Source of the DNA: Pseudomonas sp. KBW05
GTDB taxonomy: Bacteria; Pseudomonadota; Gammaproteobacteria; Pseudomonadales; Pseudomonadaceae
Direction: 5' to 3'
Length of the DNA stretch: 64,000 nt
Assembly (NCBI RefSeq): GCF_003852405.1
Contig: NZ_QAJM01000050.1
Location: 1-64,000 of the forward strand
A program made the translations under genes and the position numbers. The notes below the pieces were generated by a model. It was not told the DNA's origin. It searched no databases and was given only the letters and a program-made list of their open reading frames with translations. Positions 27,008-34,423 of this stretch are shown here, piece by piece. Numbering within the stretch: position 1 is the first letter of the stretch; every line of letters begins with the position of its first letter.

Positions 27008-29104
27008 ATGCTTATCGGTAGCTATTCTCCCTCACTGGTCGTGATCTCCCTGTTCGTCGCGATCCTCGCGTCCTACACCGCGCTGGACCTGGCCGGCCGC
27101 ATTGCGACGGCCAAGGGCCGAGCCGTATGGTATTGGATGAGCGGTGGGGCCTTGGCCATGGGCGTGGGTGTGTGGTCCATGCACTTTATCGGCATGCTCG
27201 CGCTGCGCTTGCCGTTTGCCCTGGGCTTTGACGTCGGCATTACCGCGTTGTCGTTGCTGATCGCGGTGCTGTCCTGCGGTTTTGCGTTATGGCTGGTCAA
27301 CCAGCCGCGCTTGCCGGCCTGGCAGTTGGCGTTTGGCGCGCTGGTCATGGGCGCCGGCATCAGCAGCATGCATTACACCGGCATGGCCGCGATGCGCATG
27401 ACCCCCGGCATCGATTACGACCCTACGCTGTTCAGCGCGTCATTGTTGATTGCGGTAGTCGCCTCCGGCGCGGCGTTGTGGATCGCATTCAACCTGCGGC
27501 GCAACACCCCTTATGTGCGCCTGATGCGCGGCGGTGCTGCGGTGGTGATGGGACTGGCGATCGTCGGCATGCACTACACCGGCATGGCGGCCGCGCAATT
27601 TGCCGACGAGAGTTACTGCGGTGCGGCGCTGTCGGGTTTGAGTGGCAAGGGCCTGGACAATCTGGTGGTGGTCACCAGCCTGGCGGTTTTGGTGATTGCC
27701 TTGCTGACCTCGGTGCTGGACGCCCGCCTAGAGGCGCGCACCTCGGTGCTGGCGGATTCCCTGAGCCTGGCCAATCAGGAACTGACCCACCTGGCCCTGC
27801 ACGACACCCTGACCGGGCTGCCCAACCGTACTTTGCTCGCCGACCGGATCCAGCAGGCCATTCAAGCCGTCAACGAGAAGGGCGGCTGTTTTGCCCTGAT
27901 GTTTATCGACCTCGACGGGTTCAAGCCGGTCAACGATGCCTTCGGCCACCACATGGGGGACCAGTTGCTGCGTGAAGTTGGCCTGCGCCTGCGTGAAGAC
28001 CTGCGCAGCCAGGACACCCTGGCGCGCATCGGCGGCGATGAGTTTGTGTTGCTGGTGCGCCTGAGCCAGCCCGACGACGCGCTGCGTCTCGCCGAGCGCC
28101 AGGTGGGCCTGGTCAACCGCGCGTTCAAGGTGGCCGAACATGAGCTGAAAATCTCCGCCAGCGTGGGCATTGCGATCTACCCTGGCAACGGCGGCAACCC
28201 CCAGGAACTGCTGATGAACGCCGACGCCGCGATGTACCACGCCAAGGGCATGGGCAAGAACGGCTACAGCTTCTTCGATGTGTCGATGAACACCAACGCG
28301 CGCAAACAACTGCAACTGTTGCAGGACTTGCGCAACGCCGTCGAGCAACAGCAGTTTTGCCTGCATTACCAACCCAAGTTCGACGCGGTCAGCGGTATCC
28401 CGGTGGGTGCCGAAGCGCTGTTGCGCTGGCAGCATCCGCAACAAGGCTTGCTGTTGCCGGCAACGTTTATCGAGCTGGCGGAAAAGACCGGGCTGATCAT
28501 TCCGATCGGCGAGTGGGTGCTCAACGAAGCCTGTCGCCAGATGCGCCTGTGGTATGCCCAGGGCTATGAAGACTGGCGCATCGCCGTGAACCTGTCGGCG
28601 TTGCAGTTCTGTCACGCCGGGCTGGTCAAGAGCGTGGCCACGGCCCTGGACCGTCACCAATTGCCGGCCAACAGCCTGACCCTGGAAATCACCGAAACCA
28701 CGGCCATGAGCGATGCCGATGCGAGCATGACGGTGTTGCAGCAGCTGTCGGACATGGGCGTCGATCTGTCCATCGATGACTTCGGCACCGGTTATTCCAG
28801 CCTGATGTACCTCAAGCGCCTGCCGGCCAATGAGTTGAAGATCGACCGTGGTTTCGTGCGTGACCTGGAACACGACGGCGATGACGCGGCCATCGTCTCG
28901 GCCATCGTCGCCCTGGGCCACGCTCTGGGCTTGCGTATCGTTGCCGAAGGGGTGGAGACCGATGTGCAGCAGAATTTCCTCACACGCCTGGGCTGCAATT
29001 CCCTACAGGGCTACTTGCTCGGCCACCCGCTGCCGGCGGAGCGTTTCATGGCCGACATCCAGCGCGCCGAAGAACTCGCGGCGCCTGACAAAAGCCTGGG
29101 CTGA
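27008..29104 (+). CDS. mucR: MHYT-GGDEF-EAL cyclic-di-GMP protein
   Basis: This 698-residue inner-membrane protein has an N-terminal MHYT sensor (about 1-245) with three repeats marked SMHFIGM, SMHYTGM and GMHYTGM, thought to bind a metal and sense gas or redox signals. It is followed by a GGDEF domain with an intact GGDEF (342-346) and an EAL domain with intact EALLRW (E469) and SIDDFGTGYSS. Both synthesis and breakdown of c-di-GMP are therefore possible. The architecture and length match P. aeruginosa MucR, which supplies c-di-GMP for alginate production; the symbol is given on that basis. Start 27008 (MLIGSYSPSL) fits the family, not the frame from 26960. Confidence 0.88.
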   Translation: MLIGSYSPSLVVISLFVAILASYTALDLAGRIATAKGRAVWYWMSGGALAMGVGVWSMHFIGMLALRLPFALGFDVGITALSLLIAVLSCGFALWLVNQPRLPAWQLAFGALVMGAGISSMHYTGMAAMRMTPGIDYDPTLFSASLLIAVVASGAALWIAFNLRRNTPYVRLMRGGAAVVMGLAIVGMHYTGMAAAQFADESYCGAALSGLSGKGLDNLVVVTSLAVLVIALLTSVLDARLEARTSVLADSLSLANQELTHLALHDTLTGLPNRTLLADRIQQAIQAVNEKGGCFALMFIDLDGFKPVNDAFGHHMGDQLLREVGLRLREDLRSQDTLARIGGDEFVLLVRLSQPDDALRLAERQVGLVNRAFKVAEHELKISASVGIAIYPGNGGNPQELLMNADAAMYHAKGMGKNGYSFFDVSMNTNARKQLQLLQDLRNAVEQQQFCLHYQPKFDAVSGIPVGAEALLRWQHPQQGLLLPATFIELAEKTGLIIPIGEWVLNEACRQMRLWYAQGYEDWRIAVNLSALQFCHAGLVKSVATALDRHQLPANSLTLEITETTAMSDADASMTVLQQLSDMGVDLSIDDFGTGYSSLMYLKRLPANELKIDRGFVRDLEHDGDDAAIVSAIVALGHALGLRIVAEGVETDVQQNFLTRLGCNSLQGYLLGHPLPAERFMADIQRAEELAAPDKSLG

Positions 29105-29116
29105 CGGGTATTCTTG

Positions 29117-29144
29117 GATCCAACCCTAAACACCCGGTTGGATC
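29117..29144. promoter_or_regulatory. Perfect 9-bp inverted repeat in the SDR leader
   Basis: GATCCAACC (29117-29125) and GGTTGGATC (29136-29144) are perfect inverted repeats around a 10-nt spacer, one base before the AGGAG ribosome-binding site of the SDR gene. It could be an operator or a translation-affecting hairpin in the mRNA. Confidence 0.4.
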
Positions 29145-29158
29145 AGGAGACCCCACCC

Positions 29159-29905
29159 ATGGACAAAGTCGTCATCATCACCGGAGGCAGCCGCGGGATC
29201 GGCGCCGAGACGGCCTTGCTGGCTGCGCGCCAGGGCTATCGTATCTGCATCAACTTCCAGTCCGACGAGGCCGCTGCCCACCGTGTGCTGGAGCAGGTCC
29301 GCGCGCTGGGCGCGCAGGCCATCGCAGTGCGGGCCGATGTCAGCATCGAAGATGAAGTGATCGCGCTGTTCAATCGTGTCGATGCCGAGTTGGGGCGGGT
29401 CACGGCGCTGGTCAACAACGCCGGCACCGTGGGGCACAAGTCGCGGGTTGATGAGATGTCCGAGTTCCGTATTCTCAAGATCATGAAAACCAATGTATTG
29501 GGGCCGATCCTGTGCGCCAAGCACGCGGTGCTGCGCATGTCGCCCAAACATGGCGGGCAGGGCGGCAGCATCGTCAACGTGTCGTCGGTGGCGGCGCGCC
29601 TGGGTTCGCCGGGTGAGTACGTGGATTACGCAGCATCCAAGGGTGCGCTGGACACCTTCACCATTGGCCTGTCCAAGGAAGTGGCGGGTGAAGGTATTCG
29701 CGTGAACGCGGTGCGCCCTGGTTATATCTTTACGGACTTCCACGCCCTGAGCGGCGACCCGGACCGGGTGAGTAAATTGGAATCGGGTATACCGATGGCC
29801 CGTGGTGGGCGCCCGGATGAGGTGGCGGAGGCGATTATCTGGTTGTTGTCGGATAAGGCTTCCTACACCACCGGGACGTTCTTGGATTTGGGGGGCGGTC
29901 GCTGA
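29159..29905 (+). CDS. Short-chain dehydrogenase/reductase
   Basis: The 248-residue classical SDR has the NAD(P)-binding TGGSRGIG (about 8-15), the NNAG motif, a catalytic serine in NVSSVAARLG, and the YxxxK pair in YVDYAASKGAL. The C-terminal PMARGGRPDEVAEAIIWLLSD is typical of 3-oxoacyl-ACP-reductase-like or glucose-dehydrogenase-like SDRs. The substrate is unknown. The start at 29159 is supported by ATCAGGAGA; the upstream frame to 29114 overlaps a palindrome. It begins 54 nt after mucR and could be co-transcribed with it. Confidence 0.88.
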   Translation: MDKVVIITGGSRGIGAETALLAARQGYRICINFQSDEAAAHRVLEQVRALGAQAIAVRADVSIEDEVIALFNRVDAELGRVTALVNNAGTVGHKSRVDEMSEFRILKIMKTNVLGPILCAKHAVLRMSPKHGGQGGSIVNVSSVAARLGSPGEYVDYAASKGALDTFTIGLSKEVAGEGIRVNAVRPGYIFTDFHALSGDPDRVSKLESGIPMARGGRPDEVAEAIIWLLSDKASYTTGTFLDLGGGR

Positions 29906-29927
29906 TTTTGTATTGACTGCGCTGACG

Positions 29928-30003
29928 CCTTCGCGAGCAAGCCCGCTCCCACATTTTGAACTGTGAATACCTTCAAATGTGGGAGCGGGCTTGCTCGCGA
30001 AGG
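29928..30003. repeat. REP inverted pair, subfamily A, opposite (tail-to-tail) order
   Basis: The arms are CCTTCGCGAGCAAGCCCG... at 29928-29956 and its complement at 29975-30003 (29 nt each). Here the two REP units point away from each other compared with the other subfamily-A pairs. It lies between the convergent SDR and MocR-type genes. Confidence 0.93.
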
Positions 30004-30027
30004 GGCCAGAGGGGGCGAACCAGTTAT

Positions 30028-31437
30028 TCAGAACGACCGCACAATCCGCCCCAACGTCTCCATCGCCTTCTCCGACGCTTCTGTCCACGGGCTGCCATAG
30101 TTCAAGCGAATGCAGTTCCTGAAACGCTGGGTGGCCGAGAAGATCGGCCCCGGCGCGATGCTGATGCCTTGGGCCAGGGCCATCTGGAACAGCTTCAACG
30201 AATCGGTCTGCTCTGGCAGTTCCAGCCACAGGAAGTAGCCGCCAGCGGGCTGGCTGACCCGTGTCTGTGCCGGGAAGTAGCGGGCAATGGCGGCGAGCAT
30301 GGCGCTTTGTTGTTCTTCCAGTGCGTAACGCAGCTTACGCAGGTGGCGGTCGTAACCACCGTGTTGCAGGTAATCGGCAATCGCCGCCTGGGCGGGCATT
30401 GACGGGCACAGTGAGGTCATCAACTTCAAGCGTTCGACCTTCTGCGCATAGCGCCCGGCCGCCACCCAGCCCACGCGGTAACCCGGCGCGAGGCTTTTGG
30501 CGAAGGAGCCGCAATGCAGCACCAGGCCCTCGGTGTCGAAGGCCTTGGCGGGTTTGGGTGGGTGTTGGCCGTAATACAACTCGGCGTACACGTCGTCCTC
30601 GATCAGGGGCACCTGATGGCTGCGCAACAGTTCCACCAACGCCTGTTTCTTGGCTTCCGGCAGGGTGGCGCCCATGGGGTTCTGGAAACTGGTCATGGTC
30701 CAGCAGGCCTTGATCGGGTAACGCTCCAGGCTTTGCGCAAGGGCGCCCAGGTCGATGCCGTCGCGTGGGTGTACGGGGATTTCCACGGCCTTGAGCTTCA
30801 AGCGCTCCAGCACTTGCAGGCAGGCATAGAACGCCGGAGCCTCGATGGCCACCAGGTCGCCCGGCTCGGTGACGGCTTGCAGGCACAGGTTCAGCGCTTC
30901 GAGGGCACCGTTGGTGATCAGCAGCTCCTCCATGGGCAGCATCAGGCCGCCGACCATGTAACGCAGGGCAATTTGCCGGCGCAGTTGCGGGTTGCCCGGC
31001 GACATGTCGGTGACCACCAGGCGCGGGTCCATCTCGCGACTGGCGCTGGCCAGGGAGCGGGCCAGGCGGGGCAGCGGGAACAGCATCGGGCTGGGGAATG
31101 CCGAGCCGAAAGGCACGGTGTTGGGGTCTTTGATTGAGTCGAGGACGGAGAACACCAACTCGCTGACATCGACTTCGGTGGACTCGTGCACCTGTTCGCT
31201 CACTACCGGTTCGGAAAACGGGCTGGGCGCATGGGTGTTGACGAAGTAGCCCGAGCGCGGCCGCGCACGGATCAGGCCGCGGCGCTCCAGCAGGTAGTAG
31301 GCCTGGAATACCGTGGACGGGCTGACGCCGTAGGTCTGGCTGGCATAACGCACCGACGGCACGCGCTGGCCGGGGCCCAGGACACCGGAGCGGATCAGTT
31401 CTGCAATGTCGTCGGCGAATTTTTCGTAGCGTTTCAT
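30028..31437 (-). CDS. MocR-type regulator (GntR HTH fused to aminotransferase fold)
   Basis: The 469-residue protein joins an N-terminal winged-helix GntR domain (about 1-75; SVRYASQTYGVSPSTVFQAYYLLERRGLIRARPRSG) to a type I PLP aminotransferase-like domain (about 100-469). A PLP-lysine candidate is in HCGSFAKSLAPGYRVGW and the GALEALNL region binds the cofactor phosphate. MocR proteins sense PLP or amino-acid ligands and regulate neighbouring genes. The neighbours here do not reveal the target. Start 31437 (MKRYEKFADD) is the family N-terminus; the frame to 31536 runs into REP DNA. Confidence 0.88.
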   Translation of the reverse strand: MKRYEKFADDIAELIRSGVLGPGQRVPSVRYASQTYGVSPSTVFQAYYLLERRGLIRARPRSGYFVNTHAPSPFSEPVVSEQVHESTEVDVSELVFSVLDSIKDPNTVPFGSAFPSPMLFPLPRLARSLASASREMDPRLVVTDMSPGNPQLRRQIALRYMVGGLMLPMEELLITNGALEALNLCLQAVTEPGDLVAIEAPAFYACLQVLERLKLKAVEIPVHPRDGIDLGALAQSLERYPIKACWTMTSFQNPMGATLPEAKKQALVELLRSHQVPLIEDDVYAELYYGQHPPKPAKAFDTEGLVLHCGSFAKSLAPGYRVGWVAAGRYAQKVERLKLMTSLCPSMPAQAAIADYLQHGGYDRHLRKLRYALEEQQSAMLAAIARYFPAQTRVSQPAGGYFLWLELPEQTDSLKLFQMALAQGISIAPGPIFSATQRFRNCIRLNYGSPWTEASEKAMETLGRIVRSF

Positions 31438-31479
31438 GTGGGCCTTAAACAAATTCTTCAAAATGTACACAGAACACAT

Positions 31480-31584
31480 TGTGGGAGCGGGCTTGTGTGG
31501 GAGCGGGCTTGCTCGCGAATGCGGTAGGTCAGCCAACTCATCCGGTACTGACCTACCGCCTTCGCGAGCAAGCCCGCTCCCACA
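31480..31584. repeat. REP inverted pair, subfamily A, with an extra truncated unit
   Basis: Complementary arms run 31496-31531 and 31549-31584. Directly before the first arm is a second truncated copy, GTGGGAGCGGGCTTG (31481-31495), so the unit start is tandemly repeated. This looks like slippage or a nested insertion. It lies between the 5' end of the MocR-type gene and the 3' end of ccoG. Confidence 0.93.
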
Positions 31585-31612
31585 TTTGGATCTCCACCTA
31601 TTCAGATAGGTA

Positions 31613-33028
31613 TCAGCGGTTCATTGGCGCCACGAAGCGGCTGTCTGCGGCACTGTAAACCCACGGTTCATCCACATCGGTAACCTTGAAACGCAAGGTC
31701 TGCGAGCTGCTGGCCGGTTTATCCGCCAGCAACGCCACTGACACCGGCACATCACTGATTTCTCCCGGCGCCAGGCTGATCTCGGTCTTGCCTTGCAGCT
31801 GGAAACCCTCGGCGTCCACCAGTTCGACGCGGTAGTCCTGGCGCTGCTGGGTCTTGTTGATGACCTTGAGGCTATAGATGTTTTCGATCAAGCCCTGGGC
31901 GTTCTCGCGGAACATGCCGCGGTCCTTGGTCACATCCAGCGACACCATCGGCCGCTGCACCAAGGCCACCACCAGTGCTGCAATCATCACCAGCAGCACG
32001 GCACTGTAGCCGATCAGGCGTGGCCGTAGCAGATGGGTCTTGCCACCTTGCAGTTGATGTTCGCTGGTATAGCTGACCAGGCCACGGGCGTAGCCCATCT
32101 TGTCCATGATCGAGTCGCAGGCGTCGATACACGCTGCGCAGCCGATGCACTCCATTTGCAGGCCATCGCGGATGTCGATGCCGGTAGGGCAGACCTGCAC
32201 GCACAGGTGGCAGTCGATGCAGTCGCCCAGGCCGACGTCGGTGGGTTTAACCTCCCGTTTGCGGGGGCCGCGGTGTTCGCCACGGGCGGCGTCGTAGGAA
32301 ATGGTCAGGGTGTCCTTGTCGAACATCACGCTCTGGAACCGTGCATACGGGCACATGTGCATGCACACCGCTTCACGCAGCCAGCCGGCATTGATGTAGG
32401 TGGCACCGGTGAAAAACAGCACCCAGAACAGGCTCACACCGCCCATTTGCCAGGTCAGCAACTCGGCGGCCAGCGGGCGGATCGGCGTGAAATAGCCAAC
32501 AAATGTCAGGCCCGTCAGTACGCTGATGCCCAGCCATAACGTGTGCTTGGCCGCGCGCCGCGCCAGTTTGTTCGGGCTCCACGGCGCGGCTTGTAGCTTG
32601 ATGCGCTGGTTGCGCTCGCCTTCGGTGACTTTTTCGCACCACATGAACAGCCAGGTGAACGAGCTCTGTGGGCAGGTGTAGCCACACCACACGCGGCCGG
32701 CAAAGACGGTGATCGCAAACAGGCCGAAGGCGCAGATGATCAGCAGCGCGGAGAGCAGGATGAAATCCTGCGGCCAGAACGTCGCACCAAAGATATGGAA
32801 TTTACTTTCCGCCAAGTCCCACAGCACGGCTTGGCGACCGCCCCAGTTCAGCCACACAGTGCCGAAAAAGGCCAGGAACAGAAAACCTGCACCGCTCAAG
32901 CGCAAGGTGCGGAATAGGCCGGTGAAACTACGGGTGTGTATCAGGTTGTCGCTGGATTTGGCCTTCACCTTCTTTGGGGGGATCGGCTCAAAGGTTTCCA
33001 CGGTTCGGACGGGGATTCTTTCGCTCAT
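31613..33028 (-). CDS. ccoG: cbb3 oxidase assembly protein CcoG (FixG/RdxA)
   Basis: This 471-residue membrane protein is a cupric reductase that helps deliver copper to cbb3-type cytochrome oxidase. It has about five transmembrane helices, a VWCGYTCPQ motif, and two [4Fe-4S] ferredoxin clusters in CIDCHLCVQVCPTG and CIGCAACIDACD (about 265-310). The C-terminal FixG immunoglobulin-like domain (about 350-471) is periplasmic. The start at 33028 (MSERIPVR) fits the family; the frame to 33052 adds MEADERTT without support. The usual ccoNOPQ neighbours are absent here. A near-consensus ANR box lies about 170 nt upstream. Confidence 0.95.
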   Translation of the reverse strand: MSERIPVRTVETFEPIPPKKVKAKSSDNLIHTRSFTGLFRTLRLSGAGFLFLAFFGTVWLNWGGRQAVLWDLAESKFHIFGATFWPQDFILLSALLIICAFGLFAITVFAGRVWCGYTCPQSSFTWLFMWCEKVTEGERNQRIKLQAAPWSPNKLARRAAKHTLWLGISVLTGLTFVGYFTPIRPLAAELLTWQMGGVSLFWVLFFTGATYINAGWLREAVCMHMCPYARFQSVMFDKDTLTISYDAARGEHRGPRKREVKPTDVGLGDCIDCHLCVQVCPTGIDIRDGLQMECIGCAACIDACDSIMDKMGYARGLVSYTSEHQLQGGKTHLLRPRLIGYSAVLLVMIAALVVALVQRPMVSLDVTKDRGMFRENAQGLIENIYSLKVINKTQQRQDYRVELVDAEGFQLQGKTEISLAPGEISDVPVSVALLADKPASSSQTLRFKVTDVDEPWVYSAADSRFVAPMNR

Positions 33029-33154
33029 GGTCGTTCGCTCATCAGCCTCCATCAGGCCAATGAACTATGCGCGTGAGACTGTTTGCAGAACAGACTCAGG
33101 TATTGCGATAAAAAGCGGATCAGATGCGCTATATACGCGAGCCTGCGTCAATCT

Positions 33155-33183
33155 GCTGCACCCCGTGGGGCCTGGGGTGCAGC
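33155..33183. other. Strong 10-bp stem-loop between the DUF3203 gene and ccoG
   Basis: GCTGCACCCC (33155-33164) and GGGGTGCAGC (33174-33183) form a perfect 10-bp stem with a 9-nt loop. No T-run follows on either strand, so it is not a classical terminator, but it may end or protect the DUF3203 transcript. Confidence 0.5.
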
Positions 33184-33198
33184 TTGGTTGATGGCGTG

Positions 33199-33212
33199 CT
33201 GATACAGATCAA
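33199..33212. promoter_or_regulatory. Candidate ANR/FNR box
   Basis: CTGAT-N4-ATCAA differs from the ANR/FNR consensus TTGAT-N4-ATCAA at one base. It lies 171 nt upstream of the ccoG start and directly next to the DUF3203 stop codon. ANR control would suit a low-oxygen oxidase assembly gene; the distance implies a leader of more than 100 nt. Confidence 0.4.
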
Positions 33213-33452
33213 TCAAATGGCCGAACCAGGCTCGGTGACCTTCTTGTGCTGACGGCCATCGGTTGCGCCGGCAACGGTCAAGGCGTCGGCTTCCTGCTCG
33301 GTGATGTACACCCGGCCCGCCTCCAGTTCCACGTAGGACATGGCCTTGGGGATGTCCGTACTGACTGTCACGGCGCTGGCAAGCAGGCCTTGTTCCTGGC
33401 CGTCATCATTGAGCGTGAAATAGCACGTCTGGTTTTCAATACGCACTGGCAT
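33213..33452 (-). CDS. DUF3203 family protein
   Basis: The 79-residue protein begins MPVRIENQTCYFTLNDDGQ and contains VYITEQEADALTVAGATDGR, features I associate with the Pseudomonas DUF3203 family. Function is unknown. It has no signal peptide or membrane helix. A strong GAAGGAGA ribosome-binding site precedes the ATG, so it is probably well translated. It lies upstream of ccoG on the same strand, separated by 184 nt that hold a stem-loop and a candidate ANR box. Confidence 0.75.
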   Translation of the reverse strand: MPVRIENQTCYFTLNDDGQEQGLLASAVTVSTDIPKAMSYVELEAGRVYITEQEADALTVAGATDGRQHKKVTEPGSAI

Positions 33453-33573
33453 GGCGATCTCCTTCTCAAAGGCTGGTGAACGTTAGGGTTCAGCGCATCA
33501 CCAAGCGTTCCAGGCAACTGACTGGCGGTCGCTGCTGTCCATCCTTTACCAACCCCCATAAAGGAAAGGTTCC

Positions 33574-34065
33574 ATGGACGCCTGGTGGCATCAAGTGTGG
33601 CAAACCTTGCAAGCGGAGTTCGCCGATATCGGGGATGCGAAGCAACTGACCCAGATCACCGTGCGCCTGCTGATCGCCGCCGTGCTCGGTGGCATTCTCG
33701 GTTTCGAACGCGAAAGCAAGGGCAAGGCCGCCGGGATGCGCACCCATATGCTGGTGGCGCTGGGTGCGGCTTTGTTTGTGATGGTGCCGCAGATGTCCGG
33801 CGATCAGGCGGACGCCATGAGCCGGGTGGTGCAGGGCGTTATCGCAGGGGTCGGCTTTCTCGGCGCCGGCACGATTATCAAGGGCAAGGATGATGAAGAG
33901 GGTCACGTCAGGGGACTGACTACGGCTGCTGGCCTGTGGATGACCGCTGCGATTGGCGTCTCGGCCGGTTTGGGCCGGGAATCGACAGCGGTGCTGAGTA
34001 CGCTGTTGGCGTTGGCAGTGTTCAGCGTGATGCCGAAAATCGTCAAGCGTTTCGAGAAGGGCTAG
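33574..34065 (+). CDS. MgtC/SapB-family membrane protein
   Basis: The 163-residue protein has about four helices and the MgtC family motif pattern LLIAAVLGGILGFERESKGKAAGMRTHMLVALGAAL (about 32-67), followed by GVGFLGAGTIIK and RGLTTAAGLWMTAAIG. MgtC proteins help survival in low magnesium or inside host cells; in Salmonella MgtC inhibits the F1Fo ATPase. This is the short form, lacking the C-terminal ACT-like domain of MgtC. The start has AAAGGAAAGG upstream. Its 3' end overlaps the convergent proline-rich gene by 23 nt. Confidence 0.88.
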   Translation: MDAWWHQVWQTLQAEFADIGDAKQLTQITVRLLIAAVLGGILGFERESKGKAAGMRTHMLVALGAALFVMVPQMSGDQADAMSRVVQGVIAGVGFLGAGTIIKGKDDEEGHVRGLTTAAGLWMTAAIGVSAGLGRESTAVLSTLLALAVFSVMPKIVKRFEKG

Positions 34066-34219
34066 CAATAACCGGCGGCATCGTGCTCGGCGGCTCTTCC
34101 ATCGGTGGCGGCTGATTTTCCGGTGGTTCTTTCTCTGGGATCGGCTCCGGCGCGCTGGGCGGCAAGGTCGGGTTGTCGATATTCGGGTCCGGGGTTTCAG
34201 CCGGGATCGGGATATTCAT
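34043..34219 (-). CDS. Proline-rich acidic microprotein
   Basis: This 58-residue product contains 20 prolines (34%) and many Glu/Asp, with no predicted helix, signal peptide or membrane segment; it should be extended and disordered. The frame is supported by a very strong AAAGGAGG ribosome-binding site placed correctly before ATG 34219. The start used (MNIPIPAETPDP) excludes an unsupported extension to 34324. It converges on and overlaps the mgtC-like gene by 23 nt and is divergent from glgE. I recognise no function. Confidence 0.65.
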   Translation of the reverse strand: MNIPIPAETPDPNIDNPTLPPSAPEPIPEKEPPENQPPPMEEPPSTMPPVIASPSRNA

Positions 34220-34423
34220 CGGTGTGGCCTCCTTTGTGCTTTGCTCTATCGGTGGACAGCGGCCTGGGTGGATTGATTCCCTGCCCGGCGGCGGCACATC
34301 CACATGAACTTTTCGCGCAGGCACAGGCTCGGACCTATGACGGTTGCGCTCAGGGAGAGCGCTGGCGTCGCAGAACCCGGATCAAGCAAAGAGCGTCCAC
34401 TGGGCGTAAGGGGAAGATGCTCG

